NCBI RefSeq assembly: GCF_004348455.1
Contig: NZ_SMKA01000045.1
Coordinates: 1 to 39,423, forward strand
Source of the DNA: Kribbella albertanoniae
GTDB lineage: Bacteria > Actinomycetota > Actinomycetes > Propionibacteriales > Kribbellaceae
Reading direction: 5' to 3'
Length of the DNA stretch: 39,423 nt
This document shows, one piece after another, positions 23,419 to 32,425 of the stretch. Each line of letters starts with the position of its first letter. The stretch's first letter is position 1. Below the pieces are notes generated by a model. It had not been told where the DNA came from. It saw only the letters and a list, made by a program, of their open reading frames with translations, and made no database searches. The translations under genes and the position numbers were made by a program.

Positions 23419-24975
23419 TCAGTGAGTGCGCCGGCCGCGGTGAGGTGCCGGAGCACTCGGGGCGGCCGGCTGGTCGACGGTCCACAGTTCCTCGTCGAGC
23501 AGTTGGACGGTGTCGACGGTTTCGGCCGGAACCGGCTTCTTCCGTGGCGTGGCTGCCGGTACGCCGAAGGTGCCGGCTGGATCTGTCTTGCCCGACCGTC
23601 CCCGCAGCTTCTGCGGTACTCCGGGCAGCCGGCCGGTCGGCTTGCCCTTGCCGTGCATAGCGGGCTGCGCCGTACCAGGCTTGGGCTTGTTGCCGTTGCC
23701 GCCGCCCGCCATCGGCGGCATCATCGGCGGTGGCATCGCGCTCCCACCACCTGCAGGTGCAGCCGGAGCAGCCGGTGCGACTGGTGCTGTGGGCGGCGCC
23801 GAGACCGAGGGCAGACCCCGGCCGTTCATCTGCCGCGCTGCCTGGGCGGGACCGTTGGTGACGTCCTTGGCTCCTTGGATCGCCGAATCCAGCCCGAGGT
23901 CGTGTTTTCCGAGACCGAACCCACCCGGCTTCCCGCCACCACCGACGATCGACTTGCCCACCCCGGGACCACCCGGGAACGGACCCTTGGGATTCTTCCC
24001 GACCGGCGTCACCCCTAAGGGCGGCAACGGCGTGAACGGCGGGATCACCGGTGGAGTCGGAGCCGGCAGGTTCGGCAGCGGAACGTTGGGCAAAGTCGGC
24101 GGCGGCAACGTCGGTGGCATCCCGGCCAGCCCAGGCCCGGTTGGGAGATCCCCTGATGCGCCAGGATCCGCACCTGCAGGCCCGTCACCCGGTGCCTGAG
24201 ACTCCGGACCGCCCGGAGCCTCAGCCGTCGGCCCACCCGGCGTCTGCGCGTTGTCCGTCGGCCCGCCAGGTCCGCCCGGCGTCCCTGGTGGCGCCCCGGT
24301 CCGGACCGGCACCTGTGGGCTGTTTCCGGGCGCCTCCGCCGGCGGATACCCGGTAGTCCCCGTCGGCCCGTTCCACTGCACCTTCGGGGGCAACGCAGCG
24401 ATCGCCGTACCAGCCGTTGCGAAGTGCAGGTCGAGATCCGCGCATTTCGTTCTCGCGTCCTCGATCGCGGCGTTCGCCTCCGCGGCGGCCTGGGGATCGC
24501 CTCCATAGGGAGGTATCGCATTCAGCCTTTGGGTCGACCTGGCAGTCTCGATCGCTAGGAGGGCTTTCACGACTGCTGTCCTGGTCACGGCGGTCTTTTC
24601 GCCGAGCTCAGCGGCGAGGCCGGTGAGGTTCGAGCTGTCGACGCGAGGTTTGCCCTCTTCGGGCGGCTGTGGCCCGCCCTGTGCCCCCGCCCATGCTGCC
24701 AGCGATACGTCGGCAAGGTTCCATCGGGTGTCGAAGGCGTCACCGGCAGCATCCAGCCAGCCTTCCTGGTCGATGTTCCCGCCGTTGCCGGTCAGCCCCC
24801 GGCGCAGCCCGCCGCGTGCCTGGGAAAGACCTTGCTGCGCCGTGCTGATCGCAGAGGTGAAGCCGCTCCACCAAGTACCGAAGTCCTGGACCAGGTTGAT
24901 TGCGGGAAGCGCTTCCTGGTCGAGGGCAGTGAGCCACTTCTGCAGGGCGACCTCAGGAGCCTCTACACCTGCCAT
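23419..24975 (-). CDS. WXG100-fold substrate with long Pro/Gly-rich C-terminus
   Basis: A 518-residue protein. The first 200 or so residues are helical, with a WSG motif at Trp36-Gly38 (GTWWSGFTSAI). The next 250 are Pro/Gly-rich (repeated APTPP, GGP and PLPNLP stretches). A short basic tail ends GRRTH. The pattern is that of ESX-secreted proteins with a WXG/PPE-like helical head. No enzyme domain is seen, so it may be a secreted structural or surface protein. The ATG overlaps the stop of the EspC-like gene (TGATG). The two are probably co-secreted, with the YxxxD signal supplied by the partner. Last gene of the eccC operon, ended by the 23367-23399 hairpin. Confidence 0.75.
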   Translation of the reverse strand: MAGVEAPEVALQKWLTALDQEALPAINLVQDFGTWWSGFTSAISTAQQGLSQARGGLRRGLTGNGGNIDQEGWLDAAGDAFDTRWNLADVSLAAWAGAQGGPQPPEEGKPRVDSSNLTGLAAELGEKTAVTRTAVVKALLAIETARSTQRLNAIPPYGGDPQAAAEANAAIEDARTKCADLDLHFATAGTAIAALPPKVQWNGPTGTTGYPPAEAPGNSPQVPVRTGAPPGTPGGPGGPTDNAQTPGGPTAEAPGGPESQAPGDGPAGADPGASGDLPTGPGLAGMPPTLPPPTLPNVPLPNLPAPTPPVIPPFTPLPPLGVTPVGKNPKGPFPGGPGVGKSIVGGGGKPGGFGLGKHDLGLDSAIQGAKDVTNGPAQAARQMNGRGLPSVSAPPTAPVAPAAPAAPAGGGSAMPPPMMPPMAGGGNGNKPKPGTAQPAMHGKGKPTGRLPGVPQKLRGRSGKTDPAGTFGVPAATPRKKPVPAETVDTVQLLDEELWTVDQPAAPSAPAPHRGRRTH

Positions 24976-25397
24976 CAGTTCACCCCTTGTGAGTCTGGCG
25001 GAAGTGGCGCGGAGGTGATGCCGGATCCGCTGTAGTAGTGGCCGACGTTCTTGTAGTAGTCACTGTTGTTGACCTGGTCGATCTTGATCGTCTGATCGTG
25101 GGTCGCCGCGGCGACCCGGGTGATCTGCACTGCGTGGTTGGTGTCGGTCTGCTCGTACTCGTTCGCGCAGAGCTGGATGATCTCGCTGAACAGAGCGAAT
25201 CCGTCAGCGGCTGTCTTGCCGAAGCCCTGCGCAGCTTGAACGGACGACGTGACAGCAGCGCTGACACCGACCACGCCTTGGATGAAGGTCGCCTTGACCG
25301 GGCTCGTGTTCCACGCTGGTAGGACCGGACTTGCTGCCTTGATCTCCTTTGCTGCTCTGTGCATGCCCGGCACGTCGCCGTGCAGCTTCTCTGCCAT
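24975..25397 (-). CDS. EspC-like WXG100-fold secreted protein with YxxxD signal
   Basis: A 140-residue helical protein that starts HGDVPGMHRAAKEI and reaches a type VII export motif, YEQTD, near residue 82, followed by a tail of about 55 residues. This suits the EspC/T7SS-target family, which is longer than classical Esx proteins. No WXG tripeptide is present. The strong ribosome site GAGGAGAT precedes ATG 25397. It follows eccC by 44 bases and overlaps the long substrate gene, so the two are likely a secreted pair. Confidence 0.75.
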   Translation of the reverse strand: MAEKLHGDVPGMHRAAKEIKAASPVLPAWNTSPVKATFIQGVVGVSAAVTSSVQAAQGFGKTAADGFALFSEIIQLCANEYEQTDTNHAVQITRVAAATHDQTIKIDQVNNSDYYKNVGHYYSGSGITSAPLPPDSQGVN

Positions 25398-25441
25398 GGA
25401 ATCTCCTCAGGTGTGAGTGTTGAACTGCCGAACCTGGTGGG

Positions 25442-28400
25442 TCAGTTGCCGTCCTCCTCGCGTGGGGGTTGCCAGGCCAGCTGGATGAGCTGGGCTTCGC
25501 CGCGGTGGCGGATCAGGCGGCCGCGGCCGGGAGGGAGAAGTTCGGGTTTGACGCCGCCCAGCAGGGGACCTTCGAGTTTGTCGCCGGACAGCTGGATGCC
25601 CGGGCTGCCGACGTCGCGCATCCGCGCGATGAACTGCTCGTACAGGGCGCGGCCGGCGCCGTTCATCCGGCGGGTGACGATCATGTGGAAGCCGATGTCG
25701 CGTCCGTGCTGGACGAAGTCGATCAGTGGCAGGAACGGGTTGTCGAGCGGACTGACCACCAGGTCGTAGTCGTCGACGAGGACGAACAGTTCCGGTCCGC
25801 TCCACCAGCTCCGGCGGCGGAGCTGCTCCGGGGTCACGTCATCCGGTGGGAGCCGCTCGGTCATCGACCGGGCGGCTTCGGTCAGCAACAGACTTGTCGC
25901 GGATCGGTCCGCGCCGTACCCGATCAGGTGCGGTGTGGTGATCTCGCCGAGAAGGGCGCGGCGGTGGTCGATGATGATGATCCGAGCCTGCTCGGGCTGG
26001 TAGGAACTGGCGATCCGGTGCGCCAGCAGGCGGAGCAGGTTCGTCTTCCCGGACTCGGCATCGCCGAACAGGAGTAGGTGCGGCTCGGTGCCGAAGTCGA
26101 GTTCGGCCGGCCGCAGGTCGTGCTCGGCGAGACCGATCGACAATCGGTGACCGGTACCCTCCGGCCGGTCCCGGTCGGGCAGAGCACTTGCCGAGAAAGT
26201 TGCTGGAAGCAACCGTACGGCGGGGGCCCGGTCGCCCGGCCAAGCTGTGGCGATCGCGTCGACGAGTTCGGCCGTGCCGGTGGAGACGCTGCTGTGGGTG
26301 GCGTCCTGCTCGACGTCGCCGGAGCGCTCCTGCAGGTGGGGCAGCCCGATCAGCATCTGGTGCTTCGTCGTCGTGACACCCCGGCCGGGACGCTTGGCCG
26401 GTACGGCGAGCGCGGCGATCCGGTCCACCATCGAGTCGATCGGGTCGCCCAGCTTGAGTTCCAGGCGGGTGCCGAGCAGGTCCCGGATGTTCATTCGCAG
26501 CTCGTAGGAGCGCGAACAGGTGAGGACGACGTGGACGCCGTACGAGAGACCCCGGGCCGCGATATCGGCGATCTCCGCCTCGAGCTCCTCGAAGTCGGAA
26601 CGGAGGACACCCCACCCGTCGATCATCAGGAACACGTCACCGAACGGATCATCGGCGAATTCGCCGGCCGCCCGCCGGCGCCGATAGGTGGGCATCCCAT
26701 CGATGTCGGCTGCGGCGAACTGGCGTTCCCGCCGGTCCAGCAGACCGGCGACCTCGGCCACGGTACGGCGGACGGCGCCGGTACTCTGCCGGCCGAAGAC
26801 GCCGCCGACATGAGGAAGGTTCCGCAGGCTGCCGAGCGATCCACCACCGAAGTCCAGGCAGTAGAACTGGACCTCCTTCGGCGTGTGGGTCAGGGCGAGC
26901 CCGGCGACGATCGTCTGCAGGGTGGTGCTCTTGCCGCTCTGCGGTCCGCCGATGACCACGACATGTCCCTCGGCGCCGGAAAGGTCCAGGACGAGCGGAT
27001 CGCGGCGTTGGTCGAGCGGGCGGTCCACGATGCCGGCGATCGCCCGGAGCGATCCGTACCAGCCGGCGTTCGCGACGGTGAGGCCGCGGGCCGGGTCGGT
27101 GCCGAGCGTCTCGTACAGGTCACCGACCGCAGGGGCCTCGTCGAGCGGCGGCAGCCAGACCTGGTGGGCGGGGTCGCCTTGCCCACGCAACCGTTCGACC
27201 AGGATGTCCAGCAGGCTGTCGCCGATCACGTCGTCGTTGACCTCGTCGTACGGCGTCTCGTCGTCCTCGGACTCGAGCGCCGGGGCGTGATAGCTGGTGG
27301 AGTACGGCATCAGCTCCGGGATCTCCTGGTAGTTGACACCGGCGGTTGCCCCGGTCGGGCGCTGATGGACTCCGGAGACGTACGCGGAGCGGAATCGGAT
27401 GAGCGTGTCGGTGCCGGACTTCAGGAACCCGTGCCCCGGCGGTCGCGGCAGCTTGAAAGCCTCGCCGTTGCCGAGCACCGTCCGGCTGTCCATGTCCGAG
27501 AACGTCCGCAAGGCGATCCGGTACGACAGGTGCGTGTCGAGACCGCGCAGCCTGCCCTCTTCGAGTCGCTGACTTGCCAGCAGCAGATGGACACCGAGCG
27601 ATCGACCGACCCGGCCGATCTGGACGAACGTGTCGATGAAGTCGGGTTTGGCGCTCAGCAGCTCGCTGAACTCGTCGACGATCACCAGCAACGTCGGAAC
27701 CTCCTCGAGAGGCGCACCGGCTGCTCTGGCCTTCTCGTAGTCCCGCAGCGAGGAGAAGCTGCCCGCCGCGCGGAGTAGCTCCTGGCGGCGCAGCAGTTCG
27801 CCGTCGAGGGCGTTCGTCATCCGGTCCACGAGATGGAGCTCGTCGGCGAGGTTGGTGATCACCGCGCTGGTGTGCGGCAGCCGGTCCAGCCGGGTGAAGG
27901 TCGCACCACCCTTGAAGTCGACCAGCGCGAAGTTGAGCGAGCGCGGCGGATGGGTGATCGCGAGGCCGAGCACGAGTGTCCGGAGGAGTTCGCTCTTGCC
28001 GGACCCGGTGGCGCCGATGAGCAGACCGTGCGGTCCCATGCCGTCCTGTGCGGACTCCTTGAAGTCGATCTCGACCGGCATGCCGTCCGAGCGGATGCCG
28101 AACCGGATCCGCAGCCGGTCGCGGTTCGGTCGCTGGATCCAGGTCTGCGTCGGGTCGAAGGAGTACGGGTCGCCGAGTTCGAGCAGCTCGGCCAGCCCCA
28201 GTTCGGCGCTCAGCGGTTGCTCGCCGATCATTCCGGCGGTCAGCCGCAACGGGGCCAGTTGCCGGGCCAGGGCCTCGGCCAGACTCGCGTCCAGCGAGTC
28301 CGCGGCACCGAGCTCCGCTTCCCCGTCCATCGTCTGGGTCATCAAGTTGCCGTCAGCATCTACTTCCAGCACGATGCAGCTCGGGTCGAGGGCCCGGGGC

Positions 28401-29446
28401 GGCGTCGTGCTCAGGTCGATGACGACGACGCCCTCGACACCGCCGCCGGTCATCAGGTGATCCGAGCCGGCCAGATCGCCGCCGTCGATGACGACGACGA
28501 TCAGTGGGCCGGCGCCGCGGTTGTCGATGTCGGGATCGAAGCGCGGACGGTTGGCGATCAGGTCGTCGAGCATTGCCTCGACACCGGTGATGGTCGGTGC
28601 GACCAGTCGCAACGGTCCGACGGCATCGACGCGCTGCGGGTGCAAGGCGTGGGGCATCCACTTCGCCCAGTCCCATTCGGCTTGTTCGGCTGTTCCTGCG
28701 CACACAGCGATCCGCAGATCGTCAGGTGCGTGGAAGGTGGCCAGTTGGGCCAGCAGCGCGCGGGTCAGGCCGCGGCCGCGGTCGTGGTCACCGCGAACAT
28801 GGATCCGGCTGAAGCCGGCCAGCGAGATCGCGAGGGGCAGGCCGGGGACCTCGGCGTACGTGGACAGGAAGCGCCGAAGCGCCAAGGCAGACAGGGGCTC
28901 GAGGCGTTCCAGCGGTTGGGTGTCGGGTGGGATCAGCGTGATCGGTGCACTCTGCCGGCCCGCCCCGATCCGTGCGACGCCGAAGTCCACGTCGTCGCGA
29001 CGTCGCTCCCAGAGGCGATAGCTGACCGCCAGGCTCCACAGGGATTCCGGGGACGGATGGGCGTAGTGCAAAGCGTCCCGTTGCCGGGCGATCGCGCGAT
29101 TCAGCCGGAGCCGGTGCTGGGCCAGTTGCCGGAGATAGGCCCGCCGGGCCTGGCCCATCTCACGTTTGCCGGTGCCGCCGGCCTGGGCGATACCGACGAT
29201 GACCATGCCGATCAGCGCCGCACCGAACAGGCCGTAGATGACGAGACGGAGGCCGGAGCGCATGTTGCCGGAGAAACTCAGCAGCATCGCGCCCATCATC
29301 GCCACCATCGGCAGCATCATCAGGCCCTGGGTCCATTGCCGCCCGGACGGCAGCGGGATCTCCGGCGGCGCCTCGAGCAACAGCTCACCGGCCGGCGCTT
29401 CGGGGCTCGGTCGTCGGGCCGGACGTTTGACGATGACCGTTGCCAT
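25442..29446 (-). CDS. eccC: Type VII secretion ATPase EccC (fused EccCa-EccCb)
   Basis: A 1334-residue FtsK/SpoIIIE-type motor. Two N-terminal membrane helices (about residues 38-88) are followed by a DUF domain and three ATPase domains. Their Walker A motifs are GATGSGKS (478-485), GGPQSGKS (833-840) and GDAESGKT (1128-1135). The first domain has a clear Walker B (LLVIVDEFSELL). All three P-loops keep the Lys. EccC is the motor that recognises YxxxD-type signals and drives export. Here it is a single polypeptide, unlike the split EccCa/EccCb of ESX-1. The ATG at 29446 has GAGGAG upstream. It leads the operon with the two substrate genes. Confidence 0.96.
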   Translation of the reverse strand: MATVIVKRPARRPSPEAPAGELLLEAPPEIPLPSGRQWTQGLMMLPMVAMMGAMLLSFSGNMRSGLRLVIYGLFGAALIGMVIVGIAQAGGTGKREMGQARRAYLRQLAQHRLRLNRAIARQRDALHYAHPSPESLWSLAVSYRLWERRRDDVDFGVARIGAGRQSAPITLIPPDTQPLERLEPLSALALRRFLSTYAEVPGLPLAISLAGFSRIHVRGDHDRGRGLTRALLAQLATFHAPDDLRIAVCAGTAEQAEWDWAKWMPHALHPQRVDAVGPLRLVAPTITGVEAMLDDLIANRPRFDPDIDNRGAGPLIVVVIDGGDLAGSDHLMTGGGVEGVVVIDLSTTPPRALDPSCIVLEVDADGNLMTQTMDGEAELGAADSLDASLAEALARQLAPLRLTAGMIGEQPLSAELGLAELLELGDPYSFDPTQTWIQRPNRDRLRIRFGIRSDGMPVEIDFKESAQDGMGPHGLLIGATGSGKSELLRTLVLGLAITHPPRSLNFALVDFKGGATFTRLDRLPHTSAVITNLADELHLVDRMTNALDGELLRRQELLRAAGSFSSLRDYEKARAAGAPLEEVPTLLVIVDEFSELLSAKPDFIDTFVQIGRVGRSLGVHLLLASQRLEEGRLRGLDTHLSYRIALRTFSDMDSRTVLGNGEAFKLPRPPGHGFLKSGTDTLIRFRSAYVSGVHQRPTGATAGVNYQEIPELMPYSTSYHAPALESEDDETPYDEVNDDVIGDSLLDILVERLRGQGDPAHQVWLPPLDEAPAVGDLYETLGTDPARGLTVANAGWYGSLRAIAGIVDRPLDQRRDPLVLDLSGAEGHVVVIGGPQSGKSTTLQTIVAGLALTHTPKEVQFYCLDFGGGSLGSLRNLPHVGGVFGRQSTGAVRRTVAEVAGLLDRRERQFAAADIDGMPTYRRRRAAGEFADDPFGDVFLMIDGWGVLRSDFEELEAEIADIAARGLSYGVHVVLTCSRSYELRMNIRDLLGTRLELKLGDPIDSMVDRIAALAVPAKRPGRGVTTTKHQMLIGLPHLQERSGDVEQDATHSSVSTGTAELVDAIATAWPGDRAPAVRLLPATFSASALPDRDRPEGTGHRLSIGLAEHDLRPAELDFGTEPHLLLFGDAESGKTNLLRLLAHRIASSYQPEQARIIIIDHRRALLGEITTPHLIGYGADRSATSLLLTEAARSMTERLPPDDVTPEQLRRRSWWSGPELFVLVDDYDLVVSPLDNPFLPLIDFVQHGRDIGFHMIVTRRMNGAGRALYEQFIARMRDVGSPGIQLSGDKLEGPLLGGVKPELLPPGRGRLIRHRGEAQLIQLAWQPPREEDGN

Positions 29447-29650
29447 GGTCGGACTCCTCGTGATCGGCAGACCTTGATCGTGCGGCCGGCGCGGCGGCCT
29501 CAGGGCGAGGTGGCAGGAAGGTGCCGAGCGCCGGTCCTGCCAGGGGCTGCGCCCTAGCGTCGAGGCGTGCCGTGGCAGAGATCCACGGTTCCGGTCGTCG
29601 GTTCCGGATGGTCCGGTGCCCGACCGCTATGGCACGAAGGGAGAACCGGA

Positions 29651-29989
29651 ATGGCAAGTCCGACAGACCAGATGCACATGGTGACCGAGTCGGCCCAGCA
29701 CGCCGCGACGATGGCGGCTTCGACGGCCGAGAGCATGTCGGGTCACGTGACCCGGCTGAGCGGCGTGGTCGGCAGTGTGGTCGGCGGCGGCTGGCACATG
29801 GACCAGGCGTTTGCCTTCGGCAACGCTCATCAGAACTGGGCCGACGGGATGGCGAAGCTGATCGCCGCCCTGAACAAGATGAGTGCGGACACGACGATGC
29901 ACATGGCCGACTACGAGGAGACGGACACCGCCCAAGCGGCCCAGCTCGTCCGGACGGTCCAGACGCCGTCGTTCGCCGGAATTCTGTGA
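29651..29989 (+). CDS. WXG100/Esx-family protein with YxxxD signal
   Basis: A 112-residue helical hairpin protein. In place of the WXG turn it has a Gly-rich turn with Trp (VVGGGWHMDQA). The C-terminal export motif YEETD lies near residue 91. It starts with ATG 29651, with AAGGGAG upstream. The longer frame to 29567 has no support. It forms a pair with the next gene, 26 bases on, and should form a heterodimer recognised by EccC. It is divergent from eccC across some 200 bases that must hold both promoters, although I cannot identify their elements. Confidence 0.82.
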   Translation: MASPTDQMHMVTESAQHAATMAASTAESMSGHVTRLSGVVGSVVGGGWHMDQAFAFGNAHQNWADGMAKLIAALNKMSADTTMHMADYEETDTAQAAQLVRTVQTPSFAGIL

Positions 29990-30015
29990 CCCCGCGAAGA
30001 ACCTAGGAGGATGTC

Positions 30016-30306
30016 GTGGGACTGAAGAAGTGTGAGTTCGGAACGGTGGAAGGGCTGCTGAGTCAGGTGCAGTCGACGCATGCGGGTGTGCTGGCCGACA
30101 AGGACGCCTGGCTGCGCACCTTCGGCCTGACCGCCCAGGACCTGATGGACAACGCGGGTGGCCGTTTCACCGAGGTCAACGCGGCGACCGATCAGGTCAC
30201 CGCCGCCATGCAGGAGATGCAGAATCAGGCTCTCATGCTCGGTGGTCAGTCGCTGCAGGCGAACATCGAGACGGTGATGCGGTCAGCTGCGCGCTACGGT
30301 CACTGA
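30016..30306 (+). CDS. Esx-family partner protein without WXG or YxxxD
   Basis: A 96-residue helical protein that resembles Esx partners in size, heptad-like hydrophobic pattern and position. It lacks both a WXG turn (a DNAGGRF stretch stands at that point) and a YxxxD motif, so it is the non-signal member of the dimer. The GTG at 30016 has an exact AGGAGG five bases upstream (30005-30010). Its stop is followed by a strong hairpin. Confidence 0.75.
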   Translation: MGLKKCEFGTVEGLLSQVQSTHAGVLADKDAWLRTFGLTAQDLMDNAGGRFTEVNAATDQVTAAMQEMQNQALMLGGQSLQANIETVMRSAARYGH

Positions 30307-30317
30307 GTCGGTACACC

Positions 30318-30349
30318 GAAGGCTCCGGTGCGGGTGCACCGGAGCCTTC
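30318..30349. terminator. Bidirectional terminator hairpin between the Esx pair and mycP
   Basis: Perfect 14-bp arms GAAGGCTCCGGTGC (30318-30331) and GCACCGGAGCCTTC (30336-30349) enclose the loop GGGT. It lies between the plus-strand stop at 30306 and the minus-strand mycP stop at 30372. There is no T-tract, as is usual in high-GC actinobacteria. Confidence 0.85.
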
Positions 30350-30371
30350 TGGTTGTCGCCTGCAGTCGCTG

Positions 30372-31655
30372 TCAGCGCTCGGCCGGCGGGGGCGGCAACA
30401 GGAACAACTGGTCCGGCGGGTCGTCACGCAGCGGCTCGCCCGCGAGGGACGGCGCGTGAGCCGGTCGCCAGCGCCGTTTGACCGCGGCCGGTACGACGAG
30501 CGCGAGCAGCACGCCGAGCAGAGCCACCACGAACATGCCGAGAACCCGTGTCCAGGCTTGGGACATCAGGTGGCCCTCGGCCGTGGCCTTCGCGACAGCT
30601 GCTTCGTCGACCGGTGGGTGGACCATCGCAGGCACAGCTGCGGGTCGTTCGGCGCTGAGGCCCTCGGTGACGGCACGGTACGGGTCGACGACACCGGCGC
30701 CGTACGAATACCGATCGCTACCGCCGCGCGCCGGCAGGGCGGTTGCCATGAGTCGCTGCGCGACCTGTTGGGCGGTGAGTTTCGGCCAGGCTGCGCGGAC
30801 CAGGGCCGCGGTGCCGGCGACGAACGGTACGGCGAAACTCGTCCCGCTGTAGTAGTTGTGCCCACCGCGCCGTGCTAGGCCGAGTACACCCCCGCCGGGC
30901 GCCACGAGGTCGACGTACTTGCCGATCTGAGACGACTGCAGCCGGACACCGGCGGTGTCGGTGGCGCCTACGCCGAGAACCCCTGGGTAGTTCGCTGGGT
31001 ACGACGGCAGAAGGTTGCCGTCGCGCTGCTGGTTTCCGGCGGCGGCAACGATCAAGGCATCCTTGCGTTGTGCATAAGTGATCGCGGTCCGGATGGCCCG
31101 GTCGTCGTCGATCCCGGCGAGCGACATGTTGATCACCTTGGCGCCGCGGTCGGCGGCATATCTGATGCCCTGGGCAACCACGAGCGGATCGAGTTCCTTG
31201 GTGGCGCCGTCGGTGCTGCCGCGATCGGTGACCCGGACCGGCAGGATCCGCGCACCCGGTGCGATGCCCCGGAACCCGACACCGGACACGCTGTCCGCAG
31301 CGATGATGCCGGCCACCGCAGTTCCGTGTGAGTCGCAGTCGAAGTTCGCGCGCAGGGGACCGACCTGGAAGAAGTCCTCACCCGTGCCGACCTTGCCGCG
31401 CCCGCGTAGCTGTGGATGGTCCGCGTCGACACCGCTGTCGATCACGGCGACGAGCACACCGGCGCCGGTGCTGTACGGCCACACCTGTGCCGGGTCGAGG
31501 AGTTGCTGTGCCCAGGGCAGATCGCGGATGGCCGGGCGGGCCGGATCCGCGTTCTGGCACAGGCCGGGAGGCGGTTTGGCGACGGCCGCTCCGGCCGGCG
31601 CGAGCATGCTGCCGGCCACAGCGGCCAGCAGTACTGCGACGATTCGCTTGGTCAC
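30372..31655 (-). CDS. mycP: Mycosin (MycP) subtilisin-like serine protease
   Basis: A 427-residue S8 protease with a signal sequence (about 1-27), catalytic Asp73 (VAVIDSGVD), His110 (DSHGTAVAG), oxyanion Asn208 (AAAGNQQ) and Ser273 (SGTSFAVP). A Pro-rich linker and a C-terminal membrane helix (about 367-392) follow. Cys33 and Cys107 may form the disulfide typical of mycosins. MycP is needed for ESX complex stability and processes some substrates. The start is GTG 31655 with a weak ribosome site. Transcribed alone, with the hairpin at 30318-30349 beyond it. It diverges from the effector module over 95 bases. Confidence 0.95.
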   Translation of the reverse strand: MTKRIVAVLLAAVAGSMLAPAGAAVAKPPPGLCQNADPARPAIRDLPWAQQLLDPAQVWPYSTGAGVLVAVIDSGVDADHPQLRGRGKVGTGEDFFQVGPLRANFDCDSHGTAVAGIIAADSVSGVGFRGIAPGARILPVRVTDRGSTDGATKELDPLVVAQGIRYAADRGAKVINMSLAGIDDDRAIRTAITYAQRKDALIVAAAGNQQRDGNLLPSYPANYPGVLGVGATDTAGVRLQSSQIGKYVDLVAPGGGVLGLARRGGHNYYSGTSFAVPFVAGTAALVRAAWPKLTAQQVAQRLMATALPARGGSDRYSYGAGVVDPYRAVTEGLSAERPAAVPAMVHPPVDEAAVAKATAEGHLMSQAWTRVLGMFVVALLGVLLALVVPAAVKRRWRPAHAPSLAGEPLRDDPPDQLFLLPPPPAER

Positions 31656-31750
31656 GCTTCATGGTGGCCAGCTCGTCGGCCAGGTCCGGCGTACTGGCCG
31701 AAAGCTGTCACCGATCCACGCGGCAGCCTGCATCGCGTCAGTCTGCTCAC

Positions 31751-32104
31751 ATGATCGAAGACCTGACGAAACTCGCCGAGGAGCTGGGGGCCGCACAGCG
31801 GACCGCGGCCGGCACCGTCGGTCACGCGGAGTCCGACGACGGGCTGATCCGGGCAGCCGTCGACGGCCAGGGCGTGCTGATCGAGTTGGTGCTCGACCCG
31901 AGGATCTATCGCACGCCGGACTCGACGGCCTTGGCCGAAGCCATCCGGGCCACCGTCACCCGGGCCGCCGAAGACGCTGCGCTCAAGGCCTTCGCCGTGA
32001 TGCGCAAGCTGCTACCCGATGCCGAGCAGGACGAGCCCCTGATGGAGCCGGTCCTGGCCGAACTCCGGAAACGGACAGGAGGGACCGAATCATGGGCAAG
32101 GTGA
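31751..32104 (+). CDS. YbaB/EbfC-family nucleoid-associated-like protein
   Basis: A 117-residue protein with the YbaB pattern. An N-terminal helix leads to a three-stranded sheet (GLIRAAVDGQGVLIELVLDPRIY), followed by a long C-terminal helix. YbaB proteins dimerise and bind DNA. Paralogues are frequent beside type VII substrates in actinobacteria, where their role is not clear. It starts at ATG 31751 with no strong ribosome site visible. Its end overlaps the next gene by 13 bases. It heads the effector operon. Confidence 0.82.
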   Translation: MIEDLTKLAEELGAAQRTAAGTVGHAESDDGLIRAAVDGQGVLIELVLDPRIYRTPDSTALAEAIRATVTRAAEDAALKAFAVMRKLLPDAEQDEPLMEPVLAELRKRTGGTESWAR

Positions 32105-32424
32105 AGGCCGGCCGGATGGAGATGGACACCGACGTCGTGCGGACGTCGGGCTCGTCACTGAAGGCCACCGGTACCCAGGCGGCTACTGACGCCGAGAGCA
32201 TCATCCAGCGGATCGTGGCCGGGGAAGCGGCGATCGGCACCGGTTCGGCGGCCGACAACTTCCACCTCGGGTACAACCTGCCGGCGACCAGTACGAAGGA
32301 AGGCAGCAAGGCGGCGGCGAAGACGCTCGGCGACCTGGGGACCAGCATGATCGAGGACGCCGCGAAGTACGAGGAGATCGACCAGCAGTATCGCGCTGCG
32401 CTGGACCGCGCGCGCCGGGCCTGA
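32092..32424 (+). CDS. Small WXG100-fold protein with YxxxD signal, partner of the giant effector
   Basis: A 110-residue, mostly helical protein. It lacks a WXG tripeptide but has YEEID near residue 92, the YxxxD export motif, close to its C-terminus. The ATG at 32092 has AGGAGGG upstream, and the gene overlaps the YbaB-like gene. It ends one base before the ATG of the giant frame. The likely role is a co-secreted partner supplying the export signal for the effector. That is known for the EsxA/EspC-type partners of type VII toxins and is inferred here. Confidence 0.75.
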   Translation: MGKVKAGRMEMDTDVVRTSGSSLKATGTQAATDAESIIQRIVAGEAAIGTGSAADNFHLGYNLPATSTKEGSKAAAKTLGDLGTSMIEDAAKYEEIDQQYRAALDRARRA

Positions 32425-32425
32425 G

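Noticed and set aside
26078..29557. Two long plus-strand frames (566 and 574 codons) antisense to eccC
   Set aside because: eccC has three intact P-loops in the other strand. These frames are low-complexity complements of it.
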